64,000 bases of DNA, from positions 1,240,001 to 1,304,000 of the forward strand of contig OY969431.1 of assembly GCA_963699305.1 (NCBI GenBank), given 5' to 3'. The position numbers and the translations under genes are program-made. Each line of letters opens with the position of its first letter. The first letter of the stretch is position 1. Below the pieces are notes generated by a model, which was given only the letters and a program-made list of their open reading frames with translations, had not been told where the DNA came from and searched no databases. Positions 8,136 to 17,625 of this stretch are shown here, piece after piece. The stretch is from JBGQAS01 sp963699305. GTDB lineage: Bacteria; Chloroflexota; Anaerolineae; Anaerolineales; Anaerolineaceae.

Positions 8136-11025
8136 ATCGATGGTATTCTTGTAAATACTGGATTAAGAATTCGCCTGTATACGACTTTTTATTCCTGCAA
8201 ATCTCTTCAGGTGTACCGGTCGCGACAAGCTCCCCACCCCTGTCTCCACCATCTGGACCGAGGTCAATAATATAATCAGCCACTTTGATAATATCCGGAT
8301 TATGTTCAATGATCAGGACTGTGTTACCGGATTCGACAAGGCGTTGAAGGACTTCGATCAATTTATGGACGTCTGCAGCATGTAAACCGACGGAAGGTTC
8401 ATCTAGAACATAAATGGTTTTGCCAGTTGCTCGGCGGGATAATTCTTTTGCCAGTTTAACCCGCTGCGCTTCTCCGCCAGAAAGTGTCGTTGCAGGTTGC
8501 CCGACTTTTACATATCCAAGACCTACTTCCTGGAGCGTTTTTAATTTATTGATGATTGATGGGATATTGGCAAAGAGTTCCGTTGCCTTATCCACTGTTG
8601 TATCCAGAATTTCAGCAATTGACAATCCTTTAAAATGAACCTGGAGTGTTTCCCGGTTAAACCGCGCACCATGACAAACATCACAAGGCACATAAATATC
8701 GGGAAGGAATTGCATTTCAATTCGAAGCTGTCCCTGCCCTTGACAGGCTTCACATCGCCCGCCATGAACATTGAATGAAAAGCGACCAGCCTTATATCCA
8801 CGCATTTTACTGTCGGGCAACTCAGTAAATAACTTGCGTATCTCATCGAACATTCCGGTATACGTACCGGGGTTTGAACGGGGAGTGCGACCAATTGGAG
8901 ATTGATCGATATTAATGATTTTGTCCAGATGTTCGAGTCCCTCAATATGATCGTGATCACCAGCGACTGTATGTGCACCATTCAGTGCTTTAGCCAACGC
9001 ACTGTAAAGGATATCCACCATTAAGGTTGATTTTCCTGAACCGGAAACACCTGTGATACATACAAATCGACCCAGTGGAATTTCCACCGTCAGGTTCTTG
9101 AGGTTGTTTGCCCGTGCGCCAACAATCTTTAACCATTTTCCATTTCCACCTCTGCGTTCTGACGGCATAGGAACTTGCAATCGGTGGGATAAATACGCTC
9201 CAGTCAAGGAATTTTTGCTATTCAAAATATCATCTACAGTGCCTTCTGCAACAAGCTTCCCCCCTTGCTCGCCAGCACCGGGTCCAAGGTCGATAATCCA
9301 ATCCGCACTACGGATGGTCTCTTCATCATGCTCAACAACGAGGACAGTATTACCCAAATCTCTAAGTCCTTTTAAGGTCGCCAGCAACCGGGCATTATCC
9401 CTCGGGTGAAGTCCAATCGAGGGTTCGTCCAGTACATAAAGAACCCCCATAAGTCGGGATCCTACCTGTGTTGCGAGACGAATTCGCTGAGCTTCTCCAC
9501 CTGAAAGTGATCCAGCAGAGCGTCGCAGGGTTAAATAATCGAGGCCTACATCCACCAGAAATCCCAATCGGGAGATGATTTCTTTCAATACGCGTTCAGC
9601 GATGGCACGTTGACGGCTGGTTAAGGGGGAGGATTTGCTGTAAAGAGCTGTTGCCCAATCCAATGTCTTAAGCACAGGCCAATCGGTTACTTCCACAATA
9701 TTTTTTCCATCCACGGTTACTGCCAAGGCTTCAACGCGTAAGCGTTTACCGTTGCAGGTCGGGCAGGGTTTATCCGTCATGAATTCAGAAATTGTATTCC
9801 GGATGTAATCGGAATTGGATTCCCGATAGCGTCGCATCAAGTTGGGGATTACCCCTTCAAAGGACGTTGAAAATGTGGTGACTCGATTATTGCCACCCGT
9901 CATCGTCATTTGAACTTCTTCGGCACCTGTGCCGTAAAAGATCAGTTGTAATTTTTCTTCCGGTATTTTTGAAATGGGAGCTTCCAAGTCAATATGATAT
10001 TTGTGCGCTACCGCTTCGATCATTTGCCAGCGATATCCTCCCTGTTCACGTGGTCCATTCCATTCAAGAGCTGTGATTGCCCCTTCGCACAAAGAACGGT
10101 CCTTGTCGGGGATAATCAAGTCGGGATCAATTTCTAATTTTGAACCCAACCCCTGGCAGTCCGGACAAGCGCCTTGAGGTGTATTAAACGAAAATGTCCG
10201 AGGTTCAATTTCAGAAAGACTGACGCCATGTTCTGGACATGCCAGGTGCTCTGAAAAAAGTAAATCCTGGTTTGGTGAAGTGGAAATGTTTTGGATTGTT
10301 AAATACCCTTCACCGAATTTCAATCCGGTCTCAATGGAATCTGTCAACCGGGATCGCGCTTGTATGTTTTCTTCATCAGTTCCTGACTTGGAAATCATCA
10401 GGCGGTCCACGACAGCTTCGATCGTATGAATCTTATATCTGTCCAAATTGATCTCTTCATCCAGGTTGAATACCTTTCCATCCACCCGAACGCGGACAAA
10501 ACCTGCTTTTCGGATTTCATCAAACACAGCCTGGTATGTGCCTTTTCGAGCGCGTACAATGGGTGCCAGGACGACGATCTTAGTATTCTCTGGAAGACTC
10601 TCTACAGCGTCGACAATCTCCTGCGCAGATTGCTTGACGACTTCCCTACCGCAAACCGGACAATGGGGAATTCCAGCTCTGGAAAAAAGAAGCCGCAGGT
10701 AATCATAGATTTCAGTAACCGTACCAACCGTTGAGCGGGGGTTGTGCGATGTAGCTTTTTGGTCTATCGAAACAGCGGGGGACAATCCATCTATATAATC
10801 CACATCCGGCTTTTCCATTTGCCCCAGGAATTGGCGCGCATATGCAGACAGGGATTCCACATATCGTCTTTGCCCCTCTGCAAAAATGGTATCAAAGGCA
10901 AGAGAACTCTTTCCGGATCCTGAAAGACCTGTAATGACGACAAATTTGTCGCGTGGAATTTCAATGGTTAGATTTTTAAGATTATGCTCCCGCGCTCCAA
11001 CGACGCGGATCACGTTTTGGATCAT
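8134..11025 (-). CDS. uvrA: excinuclease ABC subunit A
   Basis: 963 residues, the usual UvrA size. Damage-recognition ATPase of nucleotide excision repair; a cytosolic dimer that loads UvrB. Two ABC modules are visible: Walker A GLSGSGKSSLAFDT (about residue 32) and GVSGSGKSTLMVD (about 655), signatures LSGGEAQRIRLATQ and LSGGEAQRVKLAKE, and Walker B segments VLYVLDEPSIGLHPRD and TIYVLDEPSVGLHAAD. Zinc-finger cysteines occur in ACPDCQGLG, PCPTCNGKRL, CEACQGQGQ and CDVCHGARF. Start ATG at 11025; no strong SD. No SOS box is recognised upstream. Confidence 0.97.
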   Translation of the reverse strand: MIQNVIRVVGAREHNLKNLTIEIPRDKFVVITGLSGSGKSSLAFDTIFAEGQRRYVESLSAYARQFLGQMEKPDVDYIDGLSPAVSIDQKATSHNPRSTVGTVTEIYDYLRLLFSRAGIPHCPVCGREVVKQSAQEIVDAVESLPENTKIVVLAPIVRARKGTYQAVFDEIRKAGFVRVRVDGKVFNLDEEINLDRYKIHTIEAVVDRLMISKSGTDEENIQARSRLTDSIETGLKFGEGYLTIQNISTSPNQDLLFSEHLACPEHGVSLSEIEPRTFSFNTPQGACPDCQGLGSKLEIDPDLIIPDKDRSLCEGAITALEWNGPREQGGYRWQMIEAVAHKYHIDLEAPISKIPEEKLQLIFYGTGAEEVQMTMTGGNNRVTTFSTSFEGVIPNLMRRYRESNSDYIRNTISEFMTDKPCPTCNGKRLRVEALAVTVDGKNIVEVTDWPVLKTLDWATALYSKSSPLTSRQRAIAERVLKEIISRLGFLVDVGLDYLTLRRSAGSLSGGEAQRIRLATQVGSRLMGVLYVLDEPSIGLHPRDNARLLATLKGLRDLGNTVLVVEHDEETIRSADWIIDLGPGAGEQGGKLVAEGTVDDILNSKNSLTGAYLSHRLQVPMPSERRGGNGKWLKIVGARANNLKNLTVEIPLGRFVCITGVSGSGKSTLMVDILYSALAKALNGAHTVAGDHDHIEGLEHLDKIINIDQSPIGRTPRSNPGTYTGMFDEIRKLFTELPDSKMRGYKAGRFSFNVHGGRCEACQGQGQLRIEMQFLPDIYVPCDVCHGARFNRETLQVHFKGLSIAEILDTTVDKATELFANIPSIINKLKTLQEVGLGYVKVGQPATTLSGGEAQRVKLAKELSRRATGKTIYVLDEPSVGLHAADVHKLIEVLQRLVESGNTVLIIEHNPDIIKVADYIIDLGPDGGDRGGELVATGTPEEICRNKKSYTGEFLIQYLQEYHR

Positions 11026-11151
11026 AAGAAAACCTGTTCTATTGGGATAATTTTATTATAGCACAAATGTTTTATTTTTTCGATAATTTGCAAGCTTTTC
11101 ATTATACCATTTTGGCTTTTCTGACCTTTGGGTTTGATTTCATTGAATTGT

Positions 11152-11180
11152 TTGCGTTCACAATCCCATCCTTGTATAAT
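11152..11180 (+). promoter_or_regulatory. promoter of the UMF1-type transporter gene
   Basis: TTGCGT, 17-bp spacer, TATAAT. The -10 is perfect and the -35 keeps TTG. The start codon lies 31 bp beyond the -10, preceded by AGAAGGATAG as SD. Confidence 0.55.
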
Positions 11181-11210
11181 CATCAAATAACCCTTACAGA
11201 AGGATAGATC

Positions 11211-12536
11211 ATGACTAAGAAAATATTATCACCTGAAGAAAAACAACATAAAAAAGCTATCACTGCCTGGACAATGTACGATTGGGGCAACTCAGCATTT
11301 GCCACTACCATCATGGCTGCCGTGTTGCCAGTGTATTATTCAACCGTCGCAGCAGCGAACCTGCCAAAAAATGTTGCTACCGCATATTGGGGATTCACAT
11401 CCTCCATTTCCGCGGCAATTGCAGCAATTTTAAGTCCGATCCTGGGTGCCTACGCGGATTTCAAAGGGTCCAAGAAGCGTTTCTTAACCATTTTCATGAT
11501 CCTGGGAGTCACCGGCACTGCTTTGTTATATTTCATAAAAACCGGAGATTGGTTGTTGGCATCACTCTTTTTTGTTTTTGCAAATATCGGGTTCGCAGGC
11601 AGCCTGGTGTATTACGATTCCCTTCTCCCGCACATCGCTTCTGAAAAAGAAATCGACATGGTATCTTCTCGCGGTTATGCCATGGGTTACATCGGCGGAG
11701 GTTTGTTACTGGCAATCAATTTAGTCATGATTATGATTATTCCCAATTTTGTCCCCGGGCTTGATGCCGGACTTATGACCCGGTTATCTTTTGTGACCGT
11801 CGCAATCTGGTGGTTGGTGTTCACTCTGCCCATCCTGATCAACGTCAAAGAACCGGCTCGACGCATTCTTCCCGGTGAAGAACACTTCAAGCCTCTGCAG
11901 GCAAGCTTCAGCCGTCTCTTCCACACCTTCAAAGAGATTCGTAAATATCGCGAACTTTCCCTTGCTATGCTGGCGTTCTGGATCTATGCCAACGGTATCG
12001 GAACAATTATTGTGATGGCTACCGCGTATGGAGCCGAGCTCGGATTCAGCCAAATCACCATGATCGGAACATTGCTCATGGTGCAATTTGTTGCAGCACC
12101 TTTTGCCTTCTTTTTTGGATGGTTGGCGAATAAGATCGGCACGAAGAAATCCATTTACATCAGCCTGACGATTTACACGCTTATCGCAATTGCAGGCTAC
12201 TTTTTATATAAGGAATGGCAATTCTGGGTTCTTGGTGCTGCGGTTGCTACCGTGCAAGGAGGTAGCCAGGCACTCAGCCGTTCACTGATTGGCAAATTGA
12301 TCCCTAAAAGTAAATCCGCTGAATTTTACGGATTCTTCAGTGTGTTCGAAAAATTTGCTTCCATTCTCGGTCCTGCCATCTTTGGTGTGGTAAGCCTCAT
12401 CATGGGTCATAGTCGGCTGAGTATCGTTTCACTCATCATTTTCTTTATTGTAGGTATTATCTTGTTGACTTTTGTAAATGTAGAAAAAGGGATGAAGGTT
12501 GCCAAAGAAGAAGAAGCCCTAATGAAAGCTGTATAA
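11211..12536 (+). CDS. MFS transporter, UMF1/Atg22-like family
   Basis: 441 residues with about 12 hydrophobic helices, an integral membrane protein. The N-terminal AITAWTMYDWGNSAFATTI signature (about residues 16-34) is typical of the UMF1/Atg22-like branch of the major facilitator superfamily. Other marks: SRGYAMGYIGGGLLLAINL before helix 5 and the loop VQGGSQALSRSLIGKLIPK (about residue 345). Bacterial members are widespread and their substrate is generally undetermined; the yeast relative exports amino acids from the vacuole. SD AGAAGGA upstream; terminated by the hairpin at 12550-12579. It appears monocistronic. Confidence 0.85.
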   Translation: MTKKILSPEEKQHKKAITAWTMYDWGNSAFATTIMAAVLPVYYSTVAAANLPKNVATAYWGFTSSISAAIAAILSPILGAYADFKGSKKRFLTIFMILGVTGTALLYFIKTGDWLLASLFFVFANIGFAGSLVYYDSLLPHIASEKEIDMVSSRGYAMGYIGGGLLLAINLVMIMIIPNFVPGLDAGLMTRLSFVTVAIWWLVFTLPILINVKEPARRILPGEEHFKPLQASFSRLFHTFKEIRKYRELSLAMLAFWIYANGIGTIIVMATAYGAELGFSQITMIGTLLMVQFVAAPFAFFFGWLANKIGTKKSIYISLTIYTLIAIAGYFLYKEWQFWVLGAAVATVQGGSQALSRSLIGKLIPKSKSAEFYGFFSVFEKFASILGPAIFGVVSLIMGHSRLSIVSLIIFFIVGIILLTFVNVEKGMKVAKEEEALMKAV

Positions 12537-12549
12537 CTGAGTCCTTTGT

Positions 12550-12579
12550 AAAGAAGACGGGATTTCTCCCAACTTCTTT
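12550..12579. terminator. bidirectional terminator between the MFS gene and the epimerase gene
   Basis: Stem AAAGAAG/CTTCTTT with an inner GGGA/TCCC stem, followed by GTTATTTT on the plus side. It lies between two convergent stop codons. Confidence 0.65.
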
Positions 12580-12580
12580 G

Positions 12581-12988
12581 TTATTTTGTAATTTCGTACA
12601 ACTCCACCAGCACACCCCCTGTGCTTTTCGGGTGGATGAATGCCATCTTTCTCCCGGGCAGCTCGATAGGTTCCTCGGTGATCAATCGAACACCTATGGT
12701 TTTTAATTCCGATAATTTTTCGTTGATGCTATCAACTTCGAAACATAAATGATGCATTCCACCACCGCGTTCCTGGAGGAATTTACCAGCACCCGTATCT
12801 TCTGCAGTTGGATGGACAAGTTCAACTTCCGTGTCACCAATTGGCAAAAAGGCGACCTGGGCCTTCTGGCTTGGCACATCCTCCCGATGATGCATTTCGA
12901 TGCCCATGGCATCTCGCCAGAATTTTAATGCTTCATCAATATCTGCAACAACAATTCCGATATGGTTGATTTTCTTTACACTATGCAT
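12581..12988 (-). CDS. mce: methylmalonyl-CoA epimerase
   Basis: About 135 residues from MHSVKKINHIGIVV. The ATG at 12988 has GGAGAG about 5 nt upstream, whereas the longer upstream reading has no family similarity. It interconverts (2R)- and (2S)-methylmalonyl-CoA. It is a vicinal oxygen chelate metalloenzyme with metal ligands in INHIGIVV, GGGMHHLCFEV and GGVLVELYE at the C-terminus, in two beta-alpha-beta-beta-beta modules. It is directly downstream of the mutase gene on the same strand with a 32-bp gap, so both act in propionate/methylmalonyl-CoA metabolism. Confidence 0.93.
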   Translation of the reverse strand: MHSVKKINHIGIVVADIDEALKFWRDAMGIEMHHREDVPSQKAQVAFLPIGDTEVELVHPTAEDTGAGKFLQERGGGMHHLCFEVDSINEKLSELKTIGVRLITEEPIELPGRKMAFIHPKSTGGVLVELYEITK

Positions 12989-13020
12989 GCAACTCTCCGT
13001 GTTTAAGATTTCTAATAACG

Positions 13021-14670
13021 TTATGCCCAAGTGGAAGCTGTATATTCGCCCCAGGTTTTTCGTAAAACACTGCATATTTCACCGAGGGTTAAATCGTTTT
13101 CCACGCATGTGATAAATAGAGGCATAAGATTTTCTTTTTCCTGAGCCGCTTTTTCCAGACGTGTCATTAATTCTGCCGACTTGACTGCATCACGTGATTT
13201 TCGCAAATCAGAAAGACGTCCACGTTGGTTAGTTTCAATTTTAGGATCGACTGCCAACCGCTCTAGTTTCATCTCTTCCTTCGTCTCGAATGCATTCACA
13301 CCAACAACGACCTGCTCTCTTGATTCAACAGCTTTTTGGAAGCGATAAGCAGAATCTTGAATTTCAGATTGCATGAACCCGCGCTCAATGGCAACCAAAG
13401 CTCCACCCATATCGTCAATCTTGCGGATATACTCCTGGGCTCTTTTACAGATCTCGTCCGTGAGGTATTCCACTGCAAAAGAACCAGCCAAAGGATCAAC
13501 CGTATCTGCCACACCCGATTCATTCGCGATAATTTGTTGTGTGCGCAATGCAACCCGAACAGATTTTTCTGTTGGAAGCCATAATGCTTCGTCCATGCTG
13601 TTTGTGTGCAATGATTGAGTCCCGCCGAGGACAGCCGCGAGTGCCTGGATGGTCACGCGCGCAATATTGTTCTCCGGTTGCTGTGCTGTCAGCGTGGAGC
13701 CGCCTGTTTGGGTGTGAAAGCGAAGCATCCAGGATTTTGGATCTTTTGCATTAAATCGTCCTTTCATAATTTGTGCCCAAAGCCTTCTGGCAGCTCGGAA
13801 CTTGGCGACTTCTTCAAGGAAGTTGTTTTGAGCCGCAAAAAAGAATGAAAGTTGATTTGCAAATCGATCCACTTCCAGCCCGGCTGTAATGGCTGCCTGC
13901 ACATAAGCAATAGCATCTGCCAAAGTAAAAGCAACTTCCTGAACGGCAGTGGCACCGGCTTCGCGGATATGGTACCCAGAAATGCTGATCGTATTCCAAT
14001 TGGGAACATTTTTCTCACAATACGAGAAAATATCAGTGATCAATCTTAACGAGGGCTTTGGAGGATAAATATATGTTCCACGAGCAACGTATTCTTTTAA
14101 GATATCATTTTGAATGGTTCCACGTAATTGTATCTCTTCAATCCCTTGTTTTTTACCGACCGCGATATACATCGCCAAGAGCACTGCTGCTGGCGCGTTG
14201 ATGGTCATACTGGTGGAGACTTTGCCAAGTGGAATTTGATCAAAAAGGGTCATCATATCGCTCAACGATGATATGGAAACCCCTACTTTTCCAACTTCAC
14301 CAGTTGCGATCGGATCATCGGCGTCATATCCGATTTGTGTCGGAAGGTCAAATGCAACAGATAATCCTGTTTGTCCTTGCTGGAGTAAAAATCGATAACG
14401 TTGATTGGATTCCTCGGCTGTGGCATATCCGGCATATTGCCGCATGGTCCAAAATCTTCCACGGTACATAGTAGGTTGAACACCGCGCGTAAAAGGATAT
14501 TCTCCAGGAAAACCCAACTTTTCCAGGTAATCGTCATTCCCAGGTAGCACCACCCTCGGGATTGGGATTCCAGAAGGTGATTCGAACACTAATTTCCGCT
14601 CTGGCGATTTGTTCAAGATGGGTTTTACGGATTCCTTTTCCCAGCGCTTGAATTCTGATTCCAAACTCAT
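13021..14670 (-). CDS. methylmalonyl-CoA mutase, catalytic (large) subunit
   Basis: About 549 residues. The ATG at 14670 (MSLESEFKRWEK) is preferred because AGGAG lies 8 nt upstream; the GTG three codons earlier overlaps that SD. The substrate-binding TIM barrel of methylmalonyl-CoA mutase is complete: YAGYATAEESNQRYRFLL, GLSVAFDLPTQIGYDADDP, SISGYHIREAGA, RFHTQTGGSTLTAQQPENN and GTQSLHTNSMDEALWLPT. The roughly 130-residue cobalamin-binding domain (DxHxxG) is absent, as in the two-subunit mutases of archaea and some bacteria; that small subunit must be encoded elsewhere. Reaction: (2R)-methylmalonyl-CoA to succinyl-CoA with adenosylcobalamin. Cotranscribed with the epimerase gene. Confidence 0.93.
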   Translation of the reverse strand: MSLESEFKRWEKESVKPILNKSPERKLVFESPSGIPIPRVVLPGNDDYLEKLGFPGEYPFTRGVQPTMYRGRFWTMRQYAGYATAEESNQRYRFLLQQGQTGLSVAFDLPTQIGYDADDPIATGEVGKVGVSISSLSDMMTLFDQIPLGKVSTSMTINAPAAVLLAMYIAVGKKQGIEEIQLRGTIQNDILKEYVARGTYIYPPKPSLRLITDIFSYCEKNVPNWNTISISGYHIREAGATAVQEVAFTLADAIAYVQAAITAGLEVDRFANQLSFFFAAQNNFLEEVAKFRAARRLWAQIMKGRFNAKDPKSWMLRFHTQTGGSTLTAQQPENNIARVTIQALAAVLGGTQSLHTNSMDEALWLPTEKSVRVALRTQQIIANESGVADTVDPLAGSFAVEYLTDEICKRAQEYIRKIDDMGGALVAIERGFMQSEIQDSAYRFQKAVESREQVVVGVNAFETKEEMKLERLAVDPKIETNQRGRLSDLRKSRDAVKSAELMTRLEKAAQEKENLMPLFITCVENDLTLGEICSVLRKTWGEYTASTWA

Positions 14671-14776
14671 ATCATGCACTCCTGATGTTAAGTTGTCTAA
14701 GTATACCGTAACGAAAAATAAAATTGAAAGGGAAGGATATATAATAAAAATTGGATGCTTTTCTTGGAATTATTCC

Positions 14777-15994
14777 ATGTCTACATTTCTACAGTTGATT
14801 TTTACTCTCATCATTATCCTAATCATAGCCAAACTGGTTGGGTATATCGCTAGGCGTCTTGGTCAACCATCCGTATTGGGAGAATTAATTGCAGGAATTA
14901 TTTTGGGACCTTCCTTATTAAATATTATTCATTTTTCTGTAATTTCCAATGCTCTTTTTCTCGAGGAAGCCATCCGGGATTTGGGAGAATTGGGCGTGCT
15001 TTTCCTTATGTTCCTGGCAGGATTGGAATTACACCCGCGTGAATTAGCCAGGAATCGCAAAACGTCTTCACTAGCCTGCTTGGGGGGCGTTGTGCTTTCC
15101 ATCGCGTTCGGTGTGACGATTGGATTATTATTAGGCTCGAATTTCGTTAATGCCTTGTTCCTGGGGTTATGTATCGGTGCCACCAGTGTCAGCATCTCCG
15201 CACAAATCCTGATGGAGATCAATCAGTTGCGGTCAATTCTTGGGACTAGTCTGCTTGGGGCTGCAGTTCTGGATGATATCGTGATCATTCTGCTCATTTC
15301 AGGCTTTTTGGCATTTACCGGTGGAGTAACTGGTTGGCAAGCCATACTCCTTAAAATCGGGGAAATGCTTGTTTTCCTTATTTTTTCCATCACTTTTGGC
15401 TTTTGGTTACTTCCATGGATTAGTCGTTTTGTTTCTAAGCTCTCTGCTCGTTATGGCATCATTACGTTTGCAATCGTTGTATTGCTGACTTACAGTCTTG
15501 CAGCGGAGTGGCTTGGTCAAATGGCAGCCATTACCGGTGCTTTTATTGCCGGTCTGATGTTTAGCCGGACTTCTGAGAAAGTTGTCATTGAAAACAGCAT
15601 GCGCACTCTTGCATATACATTATTCGTTCCCATTTTCTTCGTGAATATTGGGCTGGGGATGAATTTTCATTTACTAAAAAGCAATTTCTTCTGGATTATG
15701 TTGATCTTGATCCTGATTTCCATTCTTGGAAAAATTATTGGTGCAGGGTTGGGTGCTAAATTATCAGGATTTAAATGGAGAGAATCACTTCAACTCGGCA
15801 TCGGAATGATGGCTCGGGGTGAGGTTACTTTGATTGCAGTCAAGATAGGTCTTGATAATGGTTACTTGACCAACGAAATTACTTCTGCCATCATCGCCAC
15901 TGTCATAGCCACATCGCTCCTAACACCCCCATTCCTGCGCCTTGCATTAGAATGGAAAGAACGGAATTTGGAATCTCTCAAGGAGGGAGCCTGA
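14777..15994 (+). CDS. cation:proton antiporter, CPA2/Kef family
   Basis: About 405 residues from MSTFLQLIFTLIIIL at ATG 14777. The longer upstream reading overlaps the mutase gene and is not membrane-like. There are about 12 transmembrane helices. Family marks: YIARRLGQPSVLGELIAGIILGP (shown here only as positions about 25-47), LFLMFLAGLELHP, and the ion-pathway motif AAVLDDIVIILLIS (DD at about residue 155). The C-terminal RCK/TrkA domain typical of Kef channels is missing. Its stop overlaps the start of the PII-like gene by one base (TGATG), so the partner protein may supply regulation. Likely a Na+ or K+/H+ exchanger; ion not determinable. Confidence 0.85.
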   Translation: MSTFLQLIFTLIIILIIAKLVGYIARRLGQPSVLGELIAGIILGPSLLNIIHFSVISNALFLEEAIRDLGELGVLFLMFLAGLELHPRELARNRKTSSLACLGGVVLSIAFGVTIGLLLGSNFVNALFLGLCIGATSVSISAQILMEINQLRSILGTSLLGAAVLDDIVIILLISGFLAFTGGVTGWQAILLKIGEMLVFLIFSITFGFWLLPWISRFVSKLSARYGIITFAIVVLLTYSLAAEWLGQMAAITGAFIAGLMFSRTSEKVVIENSMRTLAYTLFVPIFFVNIGLGMNFHLLKSNFFWIMLILILISILGKIIGAGLGAKLSGFKWRESLQLGIGMMARGEVTLIAVKIGLDNGYLTNEITSAIIATVIATSLLTPPFLRLALEWKERNLESLKEGA

Positions 15995-16353
15995 TGTACC
16001 TTGTCCTTTATGTGTTGGATGATTTGAAACTTTTCGATCAAGTCGTGGATGCCTGGGAAAAATCTGGAGTAACGGGCATCACTGTTCTTCCATCCACAGG
16101 ATTGGGAAGATTGCGCAATCATGCTGCCATTCGAGAAGATTTACCGTTATTCCCATCCATAAGCGATTTTTTTGAACACATCGAAAATTCAAACCGCACT
16201 TTGTTCACCATTGTTAAAACCGAGAAGGAAGCAGACAAACTCATCGATGCAACCTTGGAAATCGTTGGCGATTTGGATCAACCGAGTACGGGCATATTGG
16301 CAGTCCTTCCTGCATCAAAGGTGCTTGGGCTTTCCAAGAGTCATCCAAAATGA
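15994..16353 (+). CDS. PII-like small protein coupled to the antiporter
   Basis: 119 residues from MYLVLYVLDDLKLFDQ; AAGGAGGGAG lies upstream and the ATG overlaps the antiporter's TGA. The pattern is ferredoxin-like and PII/GlnB-like. An opening beta strand is followed by a helix (DQVVDAWEKSGVTGITVLPSTGLG), then a long loop, a TLFTIV strand, a helix of KEADKLIDATLEIVGDL, and a final GILAVLPASKV strand. I cannot name a specific family; DUF-level PII-like proteins are known next to antiporters and bicarbonate transporters. Inference: a cytosolic trimer that senses a nucleotide or ion and gates the antiporter. Its stop overlaps the next gene by 4 bp. Confidence 0.65.
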   Translation: MYLVLYVLDDLKLFDQVVDAWEKSGVTGITVLPSTGLGRLRNHAAIREDLPLFPSISDFFEHIENSNRTLFTIVKTEKEADKLIDATLEIVGDLDQPSTGILAVLPASKVLGLSKSHPK

Positions 16354-17495
16354 AATTTTTAGCCGTCGATGTAGGTACGGGCACTCAGGATATTCTTTAC
16401 TTTGATTCGCGTTTGGACATCGAAAATGCCTATAAGATGATCCTGCCTTCTCCAACCATGATGATCTATCGCCAGATCCAGGATGCTACCCGAAGAAAGG
16501 TTCCTGTTTTACTCTCTGGTTTCATCATGGGCGGTGGACCCAATCTTTGGGCTGCCAAGAATCACATTGCTGCCGGGCAACGAGTTTTTGCAGAACCTGA
16601 AGCAGCACTTTCCTTCAACGACGATTTGGAAGTTGTCCGTGAAATGGGCATTACCATTGTGAGTGATGATGAAGCTCGCCATCTTCCGGATGACATCATC
16701 CGGCTAACAATGAAGGATTTTGATTTTCAGACTATACGTGGATCATTCTCAGATTTTGGGGTCAGCTTGGATGATCTTGGTTTGATTTCTGTGGCAGTTT
16801 TTGACCATGGGAATGCACCCAAAGAAACCTCTGACCGAATATTCCGATTCGATTTTTTTAATCAACAGCTTCGTAAAAATAATTCCCTTGCTTCATTTGC
16901 CTACCAGGCTTCACAGATCCCTCCATTACTTACTCGAATGCAAGCGGTAGCCAAATGCGCTGCAGATCTGCCCTTCCCTCTCATGCTAATGGATACTGCT
17001 CCTGCTGCTATTCTGGGAGCCACATTGGACCCAGCAGTTGCTGCCCGACCTCGCAAGATCATTGCAAATATCGGCAATATGCACACTTTGGCTTTCCGAC
17101 TCGGTCCTGACGGAATAGAAGGTATGTTTGAACATCATACGGGAATGTTGGATTTGCCAAAACTGGACGTGATTTTCAGCCGCCTGGCTGATGGTACTCT
17201 CACAAATGATCAGGTATTTTCAGACCATGGTCATGGAGCATTAATTTATACCGATGAACCTCTCCAAATGGACAATGCAGATTTCAACCTCGTCGTCGTA
17301 GGTCCTCGCTGGAGTCTTATGCGTGGTTCTGCTCATAAACCATATTTTGCGGTTCCGTTTGGAGATATGATGCTTTCCGGATGCTTTGGTTTGCTAGCTG
17401 CTGCATCTGAAGTAATGCCTGACTTGAAAGAAGAAATCCTCAATTCGGCAATATTTGGGAAAAAGACCAGTCTCCCACCCTGGGAAGTGGAATAG
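16350..17495 (+). CDS. DUF1786-like actin-fold protein of unknown function
   Basis: 381 residues, ATGA overlap with the PII-like gene, so probably the third gene of the antiporter operon. It starts MKFLAVDVGTGTQDILYFD, a phosphate-1 motif like that of the actin/ASKHA ATPase fold, and has a second glycine-rich segment at IANIGNMHTLAF (about residue 236). I associate it with the DUF1786 family, sometimes annotated as pyruvate formate-lyase activating enzyme-like, but no iron-sulfur or radical-SAM motif is present and that label is not supported. Function unknown; nucleotide binding is inferred only from the N-terminal motif. Confidence 0.6.
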   Translation: MKFLAVDVGTGTQDILYFDSRLDIENAYKMILPSPTMMIYRQIQDATRRKVPVLLSGFIMGGGPNLWAAKNHIAAGQRVFAEPEAALSFNDDLEVVREMGITIVSDDEARHLPDDIIRLTMKDFDFQTIRGSFSDFGVSLDDLGLISVAVFDHGNAPKETSDRIFRFDFFNQQLRKNNSLASFAYQASQIPPLLTRMQAVAKCAADLPFPLMLMDTAPAAILGATLDPAVAARPRKIIANIGNMHTLAFRLGPDGIEGMFEHHTGMLDLPKLDVIFSRLADGTLTNDQVFSDHGHGALIYTDEPLQMDNADFNLVVVGPRWSLMRGSAHKPYFAVPFGDMMLSGCFGLLAAASEVMPDLKEEILNSAIFGKKTSLPPWEVE

Positions 17496-17625
17496 AAAAT
17501 ATTAAGCGGCAAGAATATTCCAGTTTCTACGTCGTTCTAACGAAAGATTCTATGGTAAAATCCCTCCGCTCAGAACGTTGTACCCTTCGTCTCTGAGACA
17601 TCATAATCAAGAAAGGGCTTGAAAA

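Noticed and set aside
13021..14670. Methylmalonyl-CoA mutase as a truncated gene
   Set aside because: The missing cobalamin domain is normal for two-subunit mutases; the catalytic barrel is complete to its expected end.
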